Assembly (NCBI GenBank): GCA_016858145.1
Contig: JAEHOE010000072.1
Span: forward strand, 496,001 to 560,000
Direction of reading: 5' to 3'
Length of the DNA: 64,000 bases
Origin: Edaphochlamys debaryana
Lineage: Eukaryota; Chlorophyta; Chlorophyceae; Chlamydomonadales
The position numbers were made by a program, and so were the translations under genes. The notes below the pieces were generated by a model. The model had not been told where the DNA came from. It worked only from the letters and a program-made list of their open reading frames with translations, and did no database searches. Position 1 is the stretch's first letter. Each line of letters starts with the position of its first letter. Below, in pieces: positions 45,122 through 55,362 of this stretch.

Positions 45122-45515
45122 CGTTCCCGCCATCCCGCCCGCCACCCTGCCCACGGTGTTCAAGAATAGCCTCACAGAGCCCGTGCTGTCCGCCATCCTG
45201 CGCTGCCTGCTGGCGAGGCTGACGGCGCCGCCGCAGCAGCCGGCGGGAGCTGCGGATGGAAGCTTTGGCAGTGGCAGCGGCAGCGTGACGGCGGCGGCGG
45301 CGGCGGCGGTTGCGACGCTGGAGGGCATGGCTAAGGTGGCCCGGTTCGATCTGATGGCCATGTCTGCGCCTTTTCGGGAGCGGGGTGAGCTAAAGGCGGC
45401 GTGGGCGGAGGCGGAGGCGGCGCTGAAGCGGCGGGGCGAGGCCGACGGCGCTGGACGAGAGGCGGCAGCAGCGCTCTCAACGCTGGCGGCGCTGCGGCCA
45501 AAATACCGCATGTGA
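45122..45515 (+). pseudogene. Duplicated RPAP3 C-terminal fragment, copy 2
   Basis: Identical in coding sequence to the fragment at 41552-41945, with the open frame from 45156. It carries the same differences from the parent gene, so the fragment diverged first and was then duplicated with its unit. Confidence 0.85.
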
Positions 45516-45902
45516 GGCCCGGGCGGGGAGTGCAGGAGAGGCGGGCGGGGTGTGCACGGGAGCAAGACGCGGGGACATGCTGGCAGGATTGCGGGCCGGC
45601 GGCGTTGCGGAGTCGGGGGGTTATCGGGTGCGCAGAATGAAGGGCGCGGGGGAAGCGTGTTGGTGGGGGCTGGGAAGCTGGGCAGCCGCGGCAGCAGCGC
45701 AAACCATGTAGCTGGGTGCAAGTGGCTTGGGCCCTGCTGATTGGGTGCGGCGGGGGCAGGGCCCCTGGAATGACGCGGAAGGCGGTACATCATAACTAAA
45801 CTGCGCTATTAGTCCGTCATCGTGGGACGAGCGTCGTTCATGTGTGCAGATGTGCGGCACCCTTTGGCCTCTTCCGGGTGCCGTGTGCATTGCATAACCC
45901 CC

Positions 45903-45909
45903 ATATAAG
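45903..45909 (+). promoter_or_regulatory. TATA-like box of trHb copy 3
   Basis: Motif atataag, 127 bases upstream of the start codon at 46036, as in the other copies. Confidence 0.45.
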
Positions 45910-46035
45910 CGACCGGCGAGCTGCCGTCTGGCGTACCATAGCCCTTGCAGCCCGCTCGCTTGACCGACAGCTGCCTCCTCCGCGAATTGCACTCGTCGCA
46001 ACCGGTCCCTATCTCCGCACGCACACTCCGCAGCC

Positions 46036-47869
46036 ATGCAGACCGTCTTCTCTGCTCCTCGCATCGCCCCCGCGCGTGCCCAGCGCACTCTGCCGTCGCG
46101 CAGCAGCACGGTGGCTCGGGCATTCCACTGGCCCTTCGCTTTCCGCGAGACCCAGGCTTCCCCGCGCCGCTCCGAGGGCGTGGTCGATGAGGGCATCAAG
46201 GCGAGCGGCTGCCCCTTCGCTGGACTCGGGGTAAGTGCCGGCGCGTGCAAAATGTACTTCGCTGCACGCGCAACGTTGTGCTTGCATATCTTGGTCGGGC
46301 CAGGCCTATGCAACGCTCCTAGAGCTATATACACATCGGCGATGCTCCAAGGCCCAGAAACGGGGTCGTTAGGCTTGCAGCGATTGAACTGGAATTGTTG
46401 TTGCGTCTAAGCGCTCTCCCTCTCAGCGGCGTGCACTGCATCCTATCGCACCCACATCAGCGATAGCGCTTGGGCACGGTCTCCTTCTGTTGAGTCGGTC
46501 CACATTGTATGTGCGGCTGCACAACTACTTCACGGTTGTTGTGCCTTGCGCTTCTACTCTTCTTCACTCACACGGTGATTGTGTGTGTGTGCATTTCCTC
46601 GCTGTAGGCTGCCCCAATGACGCGCACATCCACGAAGGAGCCCCAGGTGGGTTGCCCGGGAGCATGCGCCGCAGCGGGGGTTGGGGGCCGTGTGGGCTGA
46701 CCCCGGATGCTGGGCTCTACGATTGTCCGCCTCGGGCTAAACCCGCTTTGCTCTGCCCCAACTGCAGGCGCCGACCCTATACGACAAGCTGGGCGGCGCA
46801 GCAGCAGTGGACGCCGCTGTGGGCATCTTTTACAAGTGGGTGTGCTGTGTGCGAAGGGTCGGCAGAGCAGTGCAGCTTGGCGTGTATGGACGGTCAAGGC
46901 ACAGTAATGCGTTTGCATTACCTCACACGCTTTCCTGTCTGCCCCCTCCCCTTCCAGGAAGATCATGTCTGACCCCGAGCTGGCCCCCTTCTTCGAGGGC
47001 GTGGACATGGACCGTCAGATGAAGAAGCAGGTGGGGGGGGGGGGGGGGGGGGGGGAGGGAGGAGGGTAGCGCGGACGTTGTTTGGCGCGTTGGAACGGGT
47101 CTGAAGGGCTCACTCGAAACGCTCAACAGCGATGTAGGCTCATGCAGTCTATGAGAGTGGTGGCCCATTCCACCTACGCTCTACCCTGCTCTGCCATGCC
47201 GCGACGCTCGCTGTCTGACACACCACTCAACTCCACTCGCCGTTCGCTCTGCCCCAGGCCGGCTTCCTCACGTACGCCTTTGGTGGCTCGGGTGCCTATG
47301 CGGGCAAGTCCCTCTACCTCAGCCACAAGTGAGGCAGGCGGGCGGGGGAAGGGTGGCAGGGAGAGGCTCTTGTGCATAATCCTGCGCGCACGCGGGTAGG
47401 GGCTTGATGTTATCCTACTGTTCGTGCCAGCATCTAAGCCCCAGAGGAGCACGGCACAGTCCCCCGCCTTGACCTCCGTCTTGCCCTGCCCCGTCCTGCC
47501 CTGCCCCCAGGCGCATGGTTGAGGGCGGCGGCCTGTCCGAGCGGCACTTCGACGGCGTGGCGGGTCACCTGGTGGCCACCCTGCAGGAGCTGGGCGTGGA
47601 GCAGGTGCGCCGGGGGGGGGGGGGGCGGCGGGGCAGGGAGGGTGTGCAGGCGTGCGGGGCCTGAAGCGCCTGATTGCAGCAACAGCTAGAGTCAAATCGA
47701 TGAGGTGCCCGCGCGTTGCATCCTCTGAAGGCTGCCTCTGCGTGACATTACTGAGCCCTCCCTCCGCCTCTCCATCCCCCCTTTCCCTCCCCCCCAGGAC
47801 CTGATCGACCAGGTGGTGGCCATCGTGGAGCCCACGCGCGGCCAGATCTTCCCGCACACGCAGCAGTAA
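46036..47869 (+). CDS. Truncated haemoglobin, group 1 (copy 3)
   Basis: Exons 46036-46230, 46608-46646, 46768-46835, 46958-47030, 47258-47328, 47511-47604 and 47798-47869 encode 203 residues. One amino-acid change from copies 1 and 2 was found: Thr69 becomes Met in micro-exon 2 (codon at 46617), in the linker before the globin. The haem pocket is unchanged. It ends in TAA rather than TAG, and the sequence after it is unrelated to that after copies 1 and 2, so this copy probably retains the ancestral 3' end. The G-run after exon 4 is expanded to an almost uninterrupted tract (about 47032-47055), unlike the mixed G/A tract of copies 1 and 2. Confidence 0.9.
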
Positions 47870-50540
47870 CATGTATGCGGAGCTTAGGTTCCCGGCAGTT
47901 ATTGCACTGCAAGGGGCGCGTTGCGCCAGAGTTGGCCCCCCTCCGCGCATTCGGGCAATCGGTATAACAATTTAACAGCCACGGCGCATGTATACGTTCA
48001 AGAATATGAGGGGCAGAATGGAGGGGCATACTAAGGCCTGAGCGCGGTGACATCACACGCCAATGAGTGTACCTTGTGATTGAGGGATATGGACGGAGGG
48101 ACATACAATCAGGAGTGCTGCTCAGTACTCAGTGCAGCTAGGTCTGGGCTGAGCACGCCTGCATGCCCTTGGGAAGCGCGTACGAGCAGAGCTGTCGTGC
48201 AATGAATGCGATAAGGCATGGGTGTTTATAGCCCCGCACTCTATGGCGGTGCCTTTGTATCAGTGGCATAGCGGAGAAGGATGGTGGTGCTGGTAATGCC
48301 GAAGGGGGCGATTGGTGATGTGGTGAAGCCCCGTCAGTTGGAGGTACCGTAGCGTAGTTACTGATGACGGTTTGGGCTTTGCGTCCCCGGAAGAATCACT
48401 TCGGCATTATTGGCAACTGAAGGATACCCCAAGTTGCTTTGTGCAGTGCTACCTAAGCTTAATGTGCTTCCTGATAACCCAGGGGCGTAGACCCCCATGT
48501 AACAATTCGGTTGGACGTGCACCACGGCTTTTCACGGCCCGCACGGCTCAGTGACTGAACATCCCGCTCAGCCACCCTTGCCACCTGCCAGGGGTCTTAA
48601 ACCTCACGAAGCCAGCATCCTCACTCGACAACCCAGCCTGTTGTCCTCACCCACCCCATGCAACGGCCGCGTGGAGACTGGCCTGAACCGGACCGTGCCC
48701 TCGCTGAGTGGCGCTTTGCTCCAAACCCCATGCAACCGAACCGCACGACGCATGACGCCGTCTTGGCGTCTGCAACTTCACCTGAAGCCATGGGCATGCC
48801 GCCTACTACCGGCTTGTCACCCAAGCGGTGATCGGCCTCGGGTGGGGGTCCTGTTTGCCTCCTGCATGGACGTTGAAAGGCAGAGCGCTCGGGGCCCATG
48901 TCAGGCAGTTAGGACCCAGGGCCCAGGAGCATGAGGCAACGGGTTGAACCGTAGGGTGGGCGGATCTTGTGGGGTGGGCGGGTCTGCTACCATGGAGCCT
49001 TGCAACCACAGCGTTTGTCAACACTCTTATGAGGAGGTGCGTGCTCCTGCTGCCGATGGCACGTGCGGTCGGGAGGCCCCCAGTCGTTGCCGACCCCAGC
49101 GCCAATGCATGGAAGGCGTTACGAAACGCCAGTCTTGCCCCACGCAACAGGATTCCGTTACATTTATAAGGCCCGTCAGCCGGGTCCATCTTCTTTGGGC
49201 TGAGCCGTCGTCACACATCACGCAAGCACTGGGCAACCCCCTAGGCGACAGTCACCCCACCCGAGCCCGAGTTCTTTCCGTCTACATCCCCGTTCCGGGA
49301 CCGACTTCGCTCCTTTGTGGGCCTGACTGAGACAAGCTCTAAACCGGCGTAGAAAGTCGGTGGCCACATTCCCCGCCCCGCCCCAGGTGGCGACATTCCC
49401 GGTCTCCGATCCGGCCCGCACCCCAGAGTGGCTACATTACGCCCTCCCGCTGGCACGGCGAACTCCAAAGACGCCCAGGTGGCTAGGATCCAGGTTGATG
49501 GTGCTGACAAACACCGGGACTGGAGACGCCCCTCAGGGGCTCGGGGGCTCCCTCAGGGACCTGGGCGCCAGTACCGGTACGGACGCATTGGCCTGAGGAT
49601 AGTTCCCCACCCCGGGGATCTGCCGTGCCTCACAACCCGGCGCTTCCTCGCCTTCATCGGTCGGCACGTTGGCCTCAAATAAGGAAGGTAGATGCCGCCT
49701 CCGCTTGCACAGCTGTCGATAGCCGTAGCTTCCACGCTGCCCCGCTGGCAAGCTACCAGCAACATGGGCCTGCGGGGGGCTATTGAAGCGAAGGTCGCAG
49801 AGGGTGTACGCCAGGGGCCCATCAAGCCCGAAATGCCCCTGTGCCTCCCCCTTTCTTGTCCTTCCCCTGATGCCCACAAGTGCGGACCGGTGCTGGCCGC
49901 TGCCGGCTGCTGGCTGCGGCGCCCTTGCCCCCAAGACGATACGGTATAGCGCCATCTACACATCAATGCACGATGAGCCTAAATTTGGTGACTTACAACC
50001 AACCTTCCATGTCGAGCGACGTGGCTGCTACCTGCCCTCCAGGCCCTGACCCAAAGACATGGCTGAGGGCTGCTCACAGGGCTTGGTATGGGGTCACTTC
50101 TTGGGGCGGGGCGGCTGCAACCTTCCCACCCACCTATGAGGGCGGGGCAAGCCTTGTCTGGCCCAGCGGCCCGACCACCCCTTACCAGCGCCTGCCAAGA
50201 CCCTCGGCCCACCCCCGCTTACCGTTGGCCGGTCGACAGCATCCCAGACGTTTATGGTAATCGCCAGCATAGGCAAGAGCCTTGCGAGTGGCAGAATGCA
50301 AAGCGTCGCGCATCGGTCGCGAAGTTTATTTCGCCGCGAACGACCTGCGCTCCTATGTGGCGTTTGCGAGGGTCCTTTATTATGAAACCGACTAGCCAAA
50401 TTCGGCTTCTAGCCGGCGCGGCCGGAGCGAAGCTGTGTGCAAGCATATTGGCGCAATCTCGGCAGCGACGCGAGACGCTGCATCAGGCGTATGTCCAGGC
50501 GAGAAGTGTGCGTAGGGCTCGGCAGGGACGGGGCCAGCAG
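47870..50540. other. Unassigned intergenic region between trHb copy 3 and CPX1
   Basis: The first few hundred bases should be the 3' untranslated region of trHb copy 3; a TGTAA occurs at about 48498. The rest contains only short overlapping frames with no recognisable domain. Around 49360-49440 three imperfect ~36-bp repeats of the type ggtggcgacattccc are visible. Base composition changes several times, compatible with degraded transposable-element sequence, but I cannot name an element. Confidence 0.5.
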
Positions 50541-50677
50541 GTACACCAGCAAAAATGGTACCGGCGAGCGCTGCATCGGGCGGATCTAACCTTCATGCCG
50601 CGCCCCCGGTACACTTGGTCCGCCTGCACAATCAACTGCTTCCATACACAGACGACAGGCGGATCCGCCTGTATAAG
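50541..50677 (+). promoter_or_regulatory. CPX1 promoter: three GTAC cores, palindrome and TATA box
   Basis: GTAC cores lie at 50541, 50559 and 50609. A perfect 18-bp palindrome, ACAGGCGGATCCGCCTGT, occupies 50655-50672 and abuts TATAAG at 50672-50677, 152 bases before the CPX1 start codon. In Chlamydomonas reinhardtii, CPX1 is a known target of the copper-response regulator CRR1, which binds GTAC cores and induces the gene under copper deficiency and hypoxia. That these particular GTACs act so is inference. The role of the palindrome is unknown. Confidence 0.45.
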
Positions 50678-50828
50678 AGCGCCCCGACCTGACTTGCCTC
50701 TGCATACTCGGGTCACTCCACACCGCCTCCCGGCCTTGGCCAGAGGTCTCTAGCGTCTTCTTTTACCTAGCCTTTTGCTAGTTTAGCAGAAGATCTAGGT
50801 TCTGCCGCTTGTGCCGAGCTCCTTTGCA

Positions 50829-53134
50829 ATGGCCCTCAACACTCGCTCGCTGCAGCAGCGCAGCACCAGCAGTGCCTTCCGCAAGTCGGCCCAGCCGCCC
50901 CGCGTTGTCCTTCGCCGGGCCGTCATGGAGCGGGTGAATACGGGGAGCCGATGTTCAGCTTGATGGAATTCGCCGTGTCGCCACCAGCTTCTGGCAGCCT
51001 GGCTCACGGCCACCGACCCAGTCTCTTACGCTTTGCACTCTCGCTGCTCCGTAGACTAGCCTGGACCCCGAGACCTACATCTCCACCCCGCCCGCGACCC
51101 TGTGCCGCCCCGACATCGACAAGCCGGACAGGCAGGTTTGCAAGCTGCAATCTTGTACATGTGCATTCCTTTTGAGCACACAACACTGCTTGCAAGCAAA
51201 GATCTGGACTCCGAGCACGGTGGTGGACCCAACGACCAGCACGCCATGGACACGCTCACAACTGTCCAGCCCCCTCGCTTCTGACCCCGCCTCGCTACCC
51301 CGCGCCCCCTTCCCCTCCCTTGCAGCATGCGTGCCCGCTTCGAGAAGGTCATTCGCGAGGCCCAGGACTCGATTGTGAAGGCCATTGAGGAGGTGGATGG
51401 CAAGAAGTTCATCCAGGACGCCTGGACCCGCCCTGGTGGTGGTGGCGGCATCTCCCGTGTGCTTGCCGACGGCAACGTGTGGGAGAAGGCCGGCGTCAAC
51501 GTGTCTGTGGTGTACGGCTCCATGCCCCCGGAGGCCTACCGGTGAGGCCCGTGTCCCCCCTCCGCCTCAACCCCCACGCTTGACCTGGCCCCCAATCGCC
51601 TGCACCGCTTTGCAACCCCATCCGGCCTTACCCTTGCCCTCCCACCAAGTACTGACCCGCTTCCTCCCCTGCCCCTTCCGCTCGCCCACCAGCGCTGCCT
51701 CGGGCAACCAGGACAAGTTCAAGGGCAAGGGCGACGTTGGCCGCGTGCCCTTCTTCGCCGCCGGCATTTCGTCGGTGATGCACCCCCGCAACCCCCACGC
51801 CCCGACCATGCACTTCAACTACCGCTACTTCGAGACTGACGAGTGGAACGGCATCCCCGGCCAGTGGTGGTTCGGCGGCGGCACCGACATCACCCCCTGC
51901 TATGTGGTGCCGGAGGACATGGCCCACTTCCACGGCACCTACAAGAAGGTGGGCTGGGCCGAGTGGGCTGGGGTCGGGACGCTTGTGTGCGGCAAGGGGT
52001 CTGTGTGGGTGTGGGGCTCGGGTTGTTGAAGGTGCTGGCGACGAGTAGCGGTGGGGGAGCTCAGCAGGGCTGGCGCACTGGCTGGGGCGGCCCCGGGTGG
52101 GAGCTGGCCAAGTGGATTGGGGGCAAGCTCCCACGGCGCGACCACCATTTCATTGCTTGCCCCCGGGAGCCCCTGCCTCACGTGCTGCCCCGCCCCCGTT
52201 CGTCCCTCCCCCAGGTGTGCGACCGCCACGACCCCTCGTACTACCCCAAGTTCAAGAAGTGGTGCGACGAGTATTTCCTGATCAAGCACCGCGGCGAGAC
52301 CCGTGGCCTGGGCGGCATCTTCTTCGATGACCTCAACGACCGGTGAGACCAGCGGAGCACCGTGCATGTGTGGTCGGGGGGGGGCGCCAACCGTGGAAAG
52401 TGCAAGCCCGACCGCCAGGGCTGTAACGCAAGTTTGGCCCGGCTCCTCTGTACATTGCCTCCGTCCTGCGCAATTGCATCCCTGTTTGAGTGCCGTGGCG
52501 GTGCTGTTAACCCGGGCCGCTTTCTTGTACTTCACCCCCCTGACCCCTCTCCCCGCCCCCTCCCCTCCCCTCCTCTCCCTCCAGCGAGGCCAACGAGATC
52601 ATCAAGTTCTCGACCGACGCCGTGAACAGCGTGGTGGACGCCTACGTGCCCATCGTGAAGAAGCACATGAACGACCCCTACACGCCCGAGGAGAAGGAGT
52701 GGCAGCAGGTGCGTGCGAGCCTGGGCTGGCCGGGCGGTTGGTGGGTCCCCACTGCACAGAGGGGGGGCCTGAGGGGACTCGGCGTCGGGGGCATGGTCAG
52801 TCCCTGTATGCGCTCTCAGCGCTTTGGCGAATCCAATGCCGGCTCCCGTCACGCACGACCCACCCCCATCAGAACCTGGGGGCCAGTTCTGACCAGACTT
52901 CCTCCCCGCCCCGCTCCTCCGCTCGCGCCACAGGTCCGCCGCGGCCGCTACGTGGAGTTCAACCTGGTCTACGACCGCGGCACCACGTTCGGCCTCAAGA
53001 CCGGCGGCCGCATCGAGTCGATCCTCATGTCGATGCCCCGCACGGCCTCGTGGCTGTACAACCACGAGCCCGCCAAGGGCACCCGCGAGGCGGACTTCAT
53101 GGACGCCGCCCGCAACCCCCGCGAGTGGTTGTAA
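50829..53134 (+). CDS. CPX1: Oxygen-dependent coproporphyrinogen III oxidase, plastid
   Basis: Seven exons: 50829-50933, 51055-51131, 51326-51541, 51693-51948, 52215-52342, 52585-52708 and 52934-53134, giving 368 residues. It catalyses oxidative decarboxylation of coproporphyrinogen III to protoporphyrinogen IX for haem and chlorophyll. Residues 1-35 ([20 protein letters not shown]…) are Ser/Arg-rich, as in a chloroplast transit peptide. HemF hallmarks are present: [48 protein letters not shown], the signature [13 protein letters not shown] followed by GGIFFDDL, and [16 protein letters not shown]. Intron 2 needs a GC donor (gacag/gcaggt): this is the only junction I found that joins DKPD to SMRARFEK in frame, because the adjacent GT donor breaks the frame. 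The other introns are GT-AG. Length matches the algal family. Upstream GTAC motifs fit copper/hypoxia control. Confidence 0.93.
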
Positions 53135-54030
53135 GATTATAGCTAGGGTAAGCAGGTGGCATGAGAGCACTGCAGCGGAGGCGCAGGCTGCGGCCTCATA
53201 GGGGGCCGGGAGGCTGCACGTGATGCGGAGCGTAGACGAGACTGTGAGGGCATGGTGGGTTGAGTGAGGGCGAGTGGGTAGGCGCGTGTTTTGAGGGTCA
53301 GTACTGTGTGGGGGCCCATCGATTCGTTGCTGGCTGCCCGCGGCGAGGAGGGCGATCTTGAGGTGGCACTCGGTGGCGCCGCGCTGGCTGAAGGGGCCGG
53401 CGGAGTGGCCCAGGTGGTGGCTTCGCGTTGCGCAGCGCGTGGCACCGCTGTACTTATTCTTTCCTGACTATGATGACTTGTGTACTGTGTTGGACTGCGC
53501 AAACGAAGACGAGGACGCGGCGATGCCGACTGCAGCGTTCACCGCTGACGCAGTGATGAATGCCCCCGCCAATAACAGCCATGCGAACACGGACCCGTTC
53601 GCATGTGCGCGGCTGGTGCATAGCTCGGCCAGAGGCAGGCGCGATGGGTGATGTGTAAGGTGAAGAAGCGCGAATTGACCCAGTCCTTTCGACTCTCGAG
53701 ATAGCTGGAGCTGCCCAGGTCAAAGCGCAGGACTCCGCGTCTGTTGGTATTCCAGTGTTGCACCCTTCACTTTGAGTCTTCAAATGAGCAGCGGGCAGCA
53801 CACTTCTGAGTATTCGCCCTGCTTACCTGTGAGCTTGTAACCCTATGCAGCGCCGGCCGCTCGCGGATTGGGCCGGACCGCTCATCTCGAAACTGCATAC
53901 GGCATCGCTCTTGCCTCCGCTCGCACCTCCATCGCAGCCACACACACACCTTCAAGTGCTCAGACTTGTATAACCTTCCACATCCCGCCTCAACCCCAGC
54001 ACCAAACCCCCAAAAAACGCGCCAACACAC
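53135..54030. other. CPX1 3' region and upstream region of the next gene
   Basis: No gene seen. The stop codon of CPX1 overlaps a TGTAA (53131-53135), but the TGTAA at 53654-53658 is a more plausible poly(A) signal for a ~520-base 3' untranslated region. A further TGTAA lies near 53837. The end of the stretch is the presumed promoter and leader of the gene at 54031; no clear TATA box. Confidence 0.5.
53654..53658 (+). terminator. TGTAA poly(A) signal candidate of CPX1
   Basis: TGTAA about 520 bases after the CPX1 stop codon, a normal distance for this group of algae. Confidence 0.5.
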
Positions 54031-55362
54031 ATGCTCTCCGCGGCGTTCCGCAGCCACCTCAAGCCAGGGCCAGCGACTGGAGGCACTCTTCAGCCGCGCA
54101 TGCCCCAGGGCTCGATTGCGCCTTCATTCTCCCGGCTGGCTTCTTCGTTCGGCAGCGACCTAGGCGATGAGCCGCTGTTCGCCTCTAGCCCCCGTGTGGA
54201 CGCTGCGATGCCGCCGAGGCCCAGCCCGCACCACGCTGAGGCTGACGCAGGCAGCGACGCTGAGGGCGACGAAGGCGCGGCTTTCTTTGCTCTGGACGAG
54301 GACGACGACCCCAAGCTGCCCCTTCCTCAAGCTGCCCCTTCCTCAAAGCTCTGTGGAAGGCGGCCGGAAGCGTGCAGCGCTAGCTCGAGTCAGAGCGGTC
54401 ATACGCCTGGGTATCTAGGCACGCCCGCGAGCGCGGCCGGTTTATTGGCTGCGTCGTCGACGCCCCCGGCACATTCTGCGCTGCACGGCTCTGGACCCAG
54501 CGGCGAGTGAGTGGGGCTTTGACATTTGGTTGCACAATTGGCCGGATGCGCGAAAGGTGTACCGGAATTCGGTGACCCGCACTTCCGGCTGCCGTGATGG
54601 CGCGCGATGCGCCCTTGCTCCACGCCAACCTGTGGTGACGTTCTCGGCGATAGTGGTCTCAGGTCTGTCATCTGAGGCTGCGTCGGCCTCTAGCAAAGCC
54701 GCGGCCCTGGGGCCTGGCGCGCGGCGCGGGAAGCTGCGCAACGGGGCTCATCACCGCTGCCCCTGCCGCCCCGTCCACAACAGGTTCTCCTTCGCAATCG
54801 GCCGTGCCGTCACTCGGCCAAGCATGGGCGAGGTCGAGGCAGAGCTGGAGCACCTGGCCTCTCGGAACGGCGGCGCTCGCGGCTCCCGGCCCATCGGGAT
54901 ACCCCGCGGCGGAGTCGGCATGGCATCAACTTTCTGTCCTGCCGCTGGTCGCTACATGCCGGGCTTCGTCCCCCCGCACGAGCTCGCTGCCGTCTCGGTC
55001 AACGATGCCGACGGCATGGTGGGTAGCTGGAGCTGGGTTCAGGGGGCAAGGCGCGGGGATGGACTAGCTCAGCTAGCTGTCCAGCAACAACGCGTAGGGT
55101 TTGCCAGCTAGTGTGAAATTCTGGTTGCGGGCCAAGGCTGTACCCAGGCCAACTCCACACTCCCTCCTCGTGCCTGCGCCCATCCGGCCTCCCCCACCCG
55201 TCCCCTCCCGCCCCGCAGCTGGTGCACAGCCACCGGCACAAGAGCACTGCTGAGCGGCTGCGCACGGCCGTGTTCGAGCAGACGGGCCACATGAGCGTGC
55301 AGACGGCCGCTGCCTTCCTGCACGCCGCGCAGCCGCCCAACAAGCTGCGGCGGCCGCTGTAA
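54031..55362 (+). CDS. S40 / DUF584-like protein
   Basis: Three exons, 54031-54506, 54784-55018 and 55219-55362, with phase-compatible GT-AG introns, give 284 residues. The first exon encodes a low-complexity, Ser/Pro/Asp-rich N-terminus with an acidic patch (FFALDEDDDPKLP). The C-terminus reads GFVPPHELAAVSVNDADGM, then after the last intron HSHRHKSTAERLRTAVFEQT and GHMS. This order, a PPHEL motif followed by a basic R-L-R-x-A-V-x-x-Q-T-G segment, resembles the C-terminal motif of plant S40 senescence-regulator (DUF584) proteins, which are small, partly nuclear and of unclear biochemical function. The similarity is short, so the family call is tentative; the gene model is better supported than the name. 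The first intron contains an alternative frame and should be checked with transcripts. Confidence 0.55.

Larger units (their letters stand above)
38611..47868. repeat. ~3.57-kb tandem segmental duplication (2.6 units)
   Basis: Sequence from 38611 repeats at about 42178 and 45748 with only scattered differences. Each complete unit is a trHb promoter plus seven-exon gene, ~820 bp of unassigned sequence, then the RPAP3 C-terminal fragment and its 3' flank. The third unit stops at the trHb stop codon: copies 1 and 2 continue cagcagtagcgctt, whereas copy 3 continues cagcagtaacatg. A 0.4-unit remnant (genuine RPAP3 end plus trHb exon 1) precedes the 35-kb block at 2250-3620. The units are so similar that further identical copies could be collapsed in the assembly. 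Confidence 0.93.

Noticed and set aside
49533..49966. Overlapping 137-140-codon reverse frames between trHb copy 3 and CPX1
   Set aside because: Two frames overlap on the same strand with no domain or codon pattern favouring either. Treated as noncoding.
51055..51135. CPX1 exon 2 ending at the GT donor after DKPDRQ
   Set aside because: It leaves the next exon out of frame with the strongly conserved [13 protein letters not shown] segment. The GC donor four bases earlier fits.
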